DNA of 64,000 bases, taken from assembly GCF_964355755.1 (NCBI RefSeq), contig NC_092671.1:11173001-11237000 (forward strand), given 5' to 3'. A program made the position numbers and the translations under genes. Each line of letters begins with the position of its first letter. The stretch's first letter is position 1. Positions 57,294-64,000 of the stretch are shown here, one piece after another. Source of the stretch: Antedon mediterranea (Eukaryota; Echinodermata; Crinoidea; Comatulida; Antedonidae). The notes below the pieces were generated by a model. It did no database searches and was not told where the DNA came from. It worked only from the letters and a program-made list of their open reading frames with translations.

Positions 57294-59698
57294 CCGAAAG
57301 TAAATAACTGATTTCACAATACAAAATCAAACAAATGTACACGATTCTCAGAGTGCCCAGTATCACATGCATATTCGGTAATACAGCATCTCATGTGCAC
57401 ATGTGGTTAGGTTAAGTGTTATGATCTATGATAATAGGCGCGTATTCCCAAATATTCCTATGATCTGGAGAAATATAGTAGTTAACTTGGTAGAGCATGT
57501 GAAAGCGTTTCGGTGCCACATCAATGTAAAGTCGGGGATGTATAATATGCCCAATCGATACCTGTAAAAATCACGTAACATCGGTGTAACGATTGTATTT
57601 AGGCATTATGTGAGGTTTTACAAGTCGCTTACTTACATAACGCCGTGACAAACTAGGTATGTATACTCGGTAAGATTATCCCAGGAGATATAAATGTGAC
57701 AATGTTACATTATGTTACTGCTGTTGTACGTGTGAATCGGCTATTATTCAGATACTTATTTTCATCAAATTTAATGTCATATATTAAAAACAAATTGTTA
57801 ATCAAATTTTACATCACGCTTTATAATCAATTTACCGAGAATAACACCTTTATCGACATATTATCAATAAAAAATACAAAACATGAATTAATTAATTTCA
57901 ACAGTCGGGTAATAATTCTCTATACCAACTGTTAATCTTCAGAATTTTCCCTCATGAAATGTTTATTCTTAAACATACGAGGAATGCACATACTATATGT
58001 CTTAACAACATACATATTTAGTATTTGCTTTTTATTGAACAACCACAGATTATAGTGTTTAAATTGCTGTTAGCGTGTTTGTTTTGAAGTTTGCACATTT
58101 TGATATATTTGTTTTTTGTTTTTAATGATTGAAAAATGATCGGATTAATACAATAGGAATTAGCATCTTTATTATAGATATTCGCAGAATGTGAAAAGCG
58201 ACATCAATAATCAATATGCATAGGCATATCTTAGTACGACCAGATAAACTCTATAATAACGTATATACAATGATTGATACGATACTGTCCACAATTGAAA
58301 AAAAGGACGAATACAAAAAAGTAATGAAAAAAGAGGGTATAATTTTGTGCTTTTCCCTCAAAAATATAAACGAATAAGTAAGGTCTACAATGAACATTTA
58401 CATGATTTACTGATGAATCTGAATTGAAAGAAGGCCTACAAAACATGTTTTGTATCTTGTTAATAATTTTATGAATAAATTGTGTGTAGCATTTGGTATG
58501 CTACTGTAGAAAGTGTTACATGAAATAGCAGCTTAAATAATATAATATAATATATTATATCAAAATAGTAGAATGTGTTATTATTTAATTCTGTAATATT
58601 TTTTTTAATTGCTGTGCTTTGATTGCTAAAAGTAGGATACGGTGATCAGTACACATCTAAAAATGCATCTCAATACATTGCCCCAATGGCATGTTTTTCT
58701 ACAATAAATGTACACAATATATATAAATATTTATTTATTGCGTACGGTACTTATTACTATTTATGCACTTGTTGAAGTGGGACTACTCCAAGGATACCAT
58801 AAAGAAGCTATTAGTAGTATTTTATATTCCATTTAAGTTTACATCTAATGACAATATACCTGGTAATTACAAGGTGGAACATAAGTGATGTATATAAACT
58901 TAAGTAGCCTGTAATTGCTATAGCTTGCTTGGGTAGAAATGTTACTTTTAAACATAATATGCTATCCAAGACGGCTTCGGATCTCAGAGATACAATGTTT
59001 ATGCATGTTTCATATACCATACGACCTACTTATAGACAATATAGAAGAAGAATACAATACTCCCAAATGCAAATGTTCAACTTGCTAAGGTTGAGGACAA
59101 AAATGAAATTGTATATAATATAAATAAAAATATTGAATAATATTGACGTATAATAGTAATCCATGCAAATTTGCATTAACATTTGATTGATGAACGCTGT
59201 TTCTTTATGGGCTCACTGTGTGAACGGGCGCCTATCAATGATACCACACGTACGTACAAAATATAATTGTTTGTACGCGTGCGTAGTTCCTCGTGTCACA
59301 CCGACGAATGAATTGTTTGGAGAACGGAAGTAAAATTATCGTGCGGTCATTCCGTGGCAAAACAACGTAACTGTGATCATTTGTGGTAAAAAGAATTGAA
59401 TTGAGTTACGTGATTTTGCCTTGAAACGTTCGAGTAATGTACTTGTACCACGTGATTGATAAAGCTGTCTTGATAAAACCTTTTAAGTTATAATTTATAG
59501 GAGCATATAACCTAACGATTGTTAATTGGTGTTGAACGATTGTGTAATCGGGTGCGAAAATGTATATTTTCAACCATTGTTACCTTTTAGTATTTCTATA
59601 AACTGATTTATGGCGAAGTTAATTTTAGGAACAAACCATTTTAAGTGTAGGTTAATTTCCGTAGCATATACTAACGAGTCACTCATTTCATTTTGCAG
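57294..59698. other. Intergenic DNA; GC-richer patch at 59200-59350
   Basis: Mostly AT-rich. The patch GGGCGCCTATCAATG, CACACGTACGTACAAAA, GTACGCGTGCGTAG, TCACACCGACGAATG could be a promoter, but nothing ties it to a gene. Confidence 0.35.
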
Positions 59699-59945
59699 AC
59701 GACGAATAGATACATTTATGGGTGCACTCGAGACGGAGCTAGCTTCCTGCTAACCGTTGATTGCAGAACGGCGATATAATAACCGTCTTACGCAAACATC
59801 ACGCAGTTTACTTCGAGACGCCACACGAAGCACATGTTCTCGAGTTTATAGAGAGCAATGATAACACTGTTTTTGTTTATACTAAAACATCAACAAACGT
59901 GAATGAACGTACGTTTCAACTGAATGCCAATTACGTGCACTTTTA
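59699..59945 (+). pseudogene. Exon-like open segment of unknown identity, with an apparent one-base frame break
   Basis: A strong acceptor (CATTTCATTTTGCAG) precedes 59699. One frame is open for 26 codons (RYIYGCTRDGASFLLTVDC) and then stops. From 59761 another frame is open for 61 codons (TVLRKHHAVYFETPHEAHV, NDNTVFVYTK) to TAA at 59944. Base composition is balanced and codon-like, unlike the flanks. This could be two alternative frames of chance, an old exon with one base lost, or a gene fragment. I do not recognise the family. Confidence 0.3.
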
Positions 59946-61031
59946 AGCAGCACTCATTGAGCGCAACATTAAACAGGTAGGACTTGATCGTTATTCTTAA
60001 AATATGTTTGCCAATGACCGTTTCTTCTTTTACCTTTAATTGATATAGGCCTAATTCAAGGATTAACAACACATTATAATGTGTCTTGGGTTCAATAATA
60101 CTTACGCTCAATAAATATATTTGCCTATACTATAATTATTGTCACTTGAAAAGACTTGACAAAAAAACAGGAGGCCTATTAGTAAATAATGATAGCAGAA
60201 AGGCTAAATTAAAACCAGACTTAGGCCTATAGATAGGAATATGCAGGTATGGATATGCAATACCATATTTGATAATTATTATGGTAATATTTTTTTACCT
60301 GTAATATCAAGAATTGAAAATTACCCGATTATCGCACGGTATTGTGTCTAGAGAAAATAAACAAAATCGGCAGTTTATAATTATAAAATATCGAAATTAG
60401 GTCTACTCAATATGCCCACATTATAGTGGGCGATATTATTATTCTCGATTAAACTTTTCGTTAGTTCTAAAAGTTTATTTAGATTTATTCATTTCAAGTT
60501 TAAATAATGAAAATGGATTCTAAAAATCCCGCTGATTGTTTCGTGGAAATCTTAAGTGTATTACTCCTCCGCAGAAAAAGATTCATAAGGCATTTTCTAG
60601 GGAAAAAAACACATTTGTAATGATTGAAAAAAAAATATTATTTTTATTATGAACAATAATCCATGAAGGGATGAATTTCAACTAAGAATTGCAGTAGGTA
60701 CTCATTCACCAGTACAATTTATATTTATAATAGCCTAGGATTTACATTAATGCTGGATAGGTGATAAGTTGCTTAGGAACGATATTTGTGGTGCAGCTTT
60801 TGCAGACTAAGTCATACAGTCATGGTCAAGTGTATGTATATATATATATTTAAAGATCTCTGTCTCTAAAGTCAAATACTGCACACGGTTTCATATTAAT
60901 CTTAAATTGATCGGTTGACATTGCAAAACATTTCCCATTGAAAATAAATTGCGCTTCTGATCGAAAAATAGCGACAAATTACTGTATCTGCATACATGAA
61001 GGTTGGCACTTAAAATTGATTCCATGTTAAA
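59946..61031. other. Intergenic DNA, no gene seen
   Basis: AT-rich; a short TATATATATATA tract near 60837. Confidence 0.45.
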
Positions 61032-61157
61032 GCTTGGTTTCTTCTAGACAGTTGACCAATGACAAGCGACGGTTCCAATAATCCATCGCTTGTGATTGGT
61101 CAAATAACTAACGTTGCGCTTACGACGTCCTTGTTGCGTCTGTAGTGGGAACCAAGC
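61032..61157. mobile_element. MITE with GCTTGGTTYCCA terminal inverted repeats, copy 2
   Basis: Left GCTTGGTTTCTTCTAGAC, right GTCTGTAGTGGGAACCAAGC. Internal TTGACCAATGACAAGCGACG and CATCGCTTGTGATTGGTCAA. Same design as 42552-42720, with the left half shortened. Confidence 0.85.
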
Positions 61158-61344
61158 ATTAGATGGGTTGGCCAGTAGTGTTGAAACCATATTTAATACC
61201 TCTCGTTCGTAATTTACCATCAGCTCAAGACCCATTTATTTTCGTTAATTTAAATATTAGTTTTCGTTGATGGTTGCCTGTTTCTTCAGTTTTACTTGAA
61301 CAGGAGGTGCCCGAGTCCTGAGAAAGCCGGGACTCAAATGGCGG

Positions 61345-61455
61345 TAACCGTAAACCTAGTTCATTGGTTGCCACTTGGACGCAAGGTTTGACCAATCGAC
61401 GCGGTGCATCACCTGGACTGTTATCTGTGATTGGTTAACACGATTTGAGACAGTC
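61345..61455. repeat. Decayed relative of the GCTTGGTTYCCA MITE
   Basis: ACCTAGTTCATTGGTTGCCA, CTTGGACGCAAGGTTTGACC, AATCGACG, GTGATTGGTTAACACG. It shares the ACGCAAG and GACCAAT/ATTGGT vocabulary of the copy 190 bases to its left; the termini are not preserved. Confidence 0.5.
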
Positions 61456-62772
61456 GTTTTTCCCTTAACAAATCCATAACTATTATTAATCGTTAGTAGG
61501 CTATGGACAATAATGACAGTGATCCACAGTGCATGCTTCCTAATACAATAAAATAAAACCAGTAACATTGAAATGTACTGTATCAACTTTGTATTGTTAG
61601 TTTTCTTCGAGAAATACTGCAAAAAGATTTCCATAGAACAGAAGTTTATTTTGTATTTTCTGATGCTGGATGGACCACCCTCATAAAATATTGTTGAAAT
61701 AAAATAAAAATAAAATAACACCATTAATTCACACAAGTTTTTAGGTTAAATTTGGTGAGATTGCAAATTGATTGTATACGGTATTCCAAGATACACATTA
61801 TCCGTATAAATAGAGAAGAAAAGTAGAATCTCAGATTCATATATTGCCATTGACTCCACTATTGATATTTCCTAATTGTTTATCTTTATTTAAATCTAAA
61901 ATTAAGAATTCGAGTCGATGTTGATTGCGAATTGAAAAAAAAAGAAAAAAGATGTTGATTCACGAGAATCAGACTGGAAATACAGGCTCAACAGTTAAGG
62001 ACAACCAATTCTTTCAGTAACAAAGTCGGTATTCCTGCAGAGCTATTTCAGACCAGTTTTTTTACATTATGAATGAAAAGCCCTTCTATAGGCTCGATTT
62101 GTGAAATGTTTTTTAAAACATACATACATCACTAGAAAAATACCATTTAAAGGCACATCAATTAAATCAGAAGTCTTTGAGACGCCAAGATACATCTATT
62201 AGCTATTTAGAGATTTTCAATAATTATACTAATGCTTTAATGGATTCTAATTTGAGGTCGTACGATAATTCTCTCTTGATATTTAATAAATTGTTAATTG
62301 TTAGTAGAAACGGCATTTTCATCGCATTAACCTGAATCAATCTTGAACTTTAATTGATTTTGAATTTTTAAAATACACAACAAAGTAGATTGTGATTAGA
62401 ATGATTATAATCACTCTTCAACTTATTGACATTCAATCCAAAAGAAATTGCACCTTTAAAATTTAGCAAATATTATCTCCCTATGCCTAAGTATTTTATT
62501 GTTTTATCTGTAGACACTGTGTGGTATTTAATGAACTGACACTTACAGTTTATGCGTGTTTAATGATTCGATCTAAAAACCGTCAAACTAATTATTTATT
62601 TGTAAAACGCAAATTACCGGTACTGACGAGTTTACGATCAAAGACATGCACAGCATGTACAAAATATGAAAAAAAATATATGTTTAACCACAGATTATCG
62701 TTTAAAACCCATTGTGCCTAGGTGGCAGGATTCGAGTGTTTATATGACCACAGTGTGTATAAGGGTCATGAC
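61456..62772. other. Intergenic DNA, no gene seen
   Basis: AT-rich; nothing recognised. Confidence 0.45.
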
Positions 62773-62929
62773 CAGAGGGTGTAACGGCTATGAGCGCTCA
62801 CTGTCTAAACCCTCTGAGCAGTGGCCAGAGAAAAAAAAACAGGCATTAAAATATGTCGGAAAAGGCTAAGAACGCCTCTAGCGTTGGAGGGCCACATCAG
62901 GGGCCTCAGGCCTTTACGTTACGCTATTG
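62773..62929. mobile_element. hAT-type MITE, copy 3, reverse orientation, perfect 8-bp TSD
   Basis: 157 bp, inverted relative to the other two copies (GAACGCCTCTAGCGTTGGAG and GGCCACATCAGGGGCCT on this strand). Flanked on both sides by the exact 8-bp repeat GTCATGAC (62765-62772 and 62930-62937). This confirms the insertion and the hAT assignment. Confidence 0.92.
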
Positions 62930-62937
62930 GTCATGAC

Positions 62938-64000
62938 GTAAACATGGTAACGTGTAAATAGAGAAGAGTATTATTTTCATTTATCTGTACAGTACAATTT
63001 TAAATATACAATATGTATAATGTATCACTAATTATTTTATCAATGGTTCTATTATAGCTCCATATGTATAGAGTCTATTTACCTTTATGCCAAATTTGTA
63101 TCTATATTGTTTTAGGAATGACAGAATTAGTTATACTATTATACTTTTATAATGAGAAGAAATTACAATAAAGGTGGGTGATTCCCACGAAAGATAAAAA
63201 AGAGAAGAGTATTACAATTAAACATCATCATCATCATCATCATCAGTATTCCCATCTTTATTATAAAAAGATATTCATAAAAGCAATATAGTAGCAGTAA
63301 TTATCAAATATGTATTGTCCCACAGAAAAGATTAATTAAATCAGACTTTGAATAAGTTATTTTGTAGTTTTATACAGTTAATCACTTCCGTAGAAAAAAA
63401 TAAAGAAAACAAAATGTTGTGTTTTCACTTATAAAACGACAAAATAAATGATTAAATTCAAACAAAATTGGCAGCCAATTTGACTATATTTTGCTTTAAA
63501 TTACAGTTTTTTAGGTAAATAATAGTTTTCTTTAATTCAATTTTTCAAAAAGTGGATAATTATTATGTGACATTAAAATAGCATATTAAAGTTTTTTCTT
63601 TAACAATAATTTATAGAAAAATTAACTATAGTTCTTGATCCAATTTCAATTAAATTTAAACAAATTAAAAAAAAGGATGTTATACCACAAAATAAATTCA
63701 ATTTATAAGTATCTGTTTTATCAACAATTGAAATCAATTTACAGATTACTAGTATAGGCATATTTGAATTTCTCAACAATTGTAAGTGTAACTCTGTGGT
63801 ATCTATTGGCATCTAAATCTAAATCTTCATGCTATTGATATGGAATATTATTATATTCTTCACACCACCTGCTGATAATGCAAAGATTAAAATAGTGGTA
63901 AGGCACTTTCATAGCTGGCATAGTTAAGCACACGATGCTTAGTTATTATAGGAGAGATCGATGAGGCGTTTACAGCCTCGCGGGAGCAAACGCAGTACAC
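62938..64000. other. Window end, no gene seen apart from the CAT microsatellite
   Basis: AT-rich. The last 60 bases are GC-richer (GAGGCGTTTACAGCCTCGCG), which may begin a feature cut by the window edge. Confidence 0.4.
63221..63245. repeat. (CAT)n microsatellite
   Basis: About eight perfect ATC/CAT units. Confidence 0.9.

Overview
This is AT-rich animal nuclear DNA. Introns are long, the splice sites are canonical GT/AG, and interspersed repeats and minisatellites are dense. The protein family found, the spliced architecture and the very frequent palindromic word TAGGCCTA in non-coding DNA suggest a marine deuterostome, most likely an echinoderm. The taxon is inferred from general appearance and was not tested.

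One gene is clear: a coronin of the coronin-2 (CORO2A/CORO2B) type on the minus strand. Nine coding exons, all in phase 0, run from an ATG at 28168 to a TAA at 5149 and give a 773-residue protein. In order it has the coronin N-terminal signature, a WD40 propeller, the coronin C-terminal extension ending near a DRDPILLSF motif, a Ser/Pro-rich linker of about 340 residues, and a terminal coiled coil. A non-coding first exon ending at 36260, with a promoter just upstream, is probable but not proven. The linker is much longer than I recall for vertebrate coronin-2 proteins and sits in one 1140-base exon.

Layout. 1-1165: 3' remnant of a Penelope-like retroelement (GIY-YIG domain) with a duplicated 213-bp block carrying hammerhead-ribozyme-like motifs. 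1641-3660: cluster of hairpin repeats. 5149-28172: coronin coding exons, with introns holding six MITE or MITE-like insertions, a LINE tail, a tRNA-derived SINE and several minisatellites. 28173-36259: probable first intron, filled by a 64-bp minisatellite that is interrupted by a 2578-bp DNA transposon (4-bp target duplication, terminal inverted repeats over 500 bp), itself interrupted by a tRNA-derived SINE. 35658-37043: gene-start-like region bracketed by a 33-bp perfect inverted repeat. 37044-64000: no confident gene; scattered MITEs, SINEs, a 21-bp minisatellite, a TCATCT/TCATCA tract and two weak exon candidates.

The most unusual signal is a set of three tiny perfect palindromes (18, 18 and 27 bp; positions 34967, 43942 and 29553). 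All have ends CATGGAG/CTCCATG and each is flanked by an exact 7-bp direct repeat. One lies inside the 64-bp minisatellite, whose neighbouring units serve as empty sites. They look like insertions of an ultra-short palindromic element that I do not recognise.
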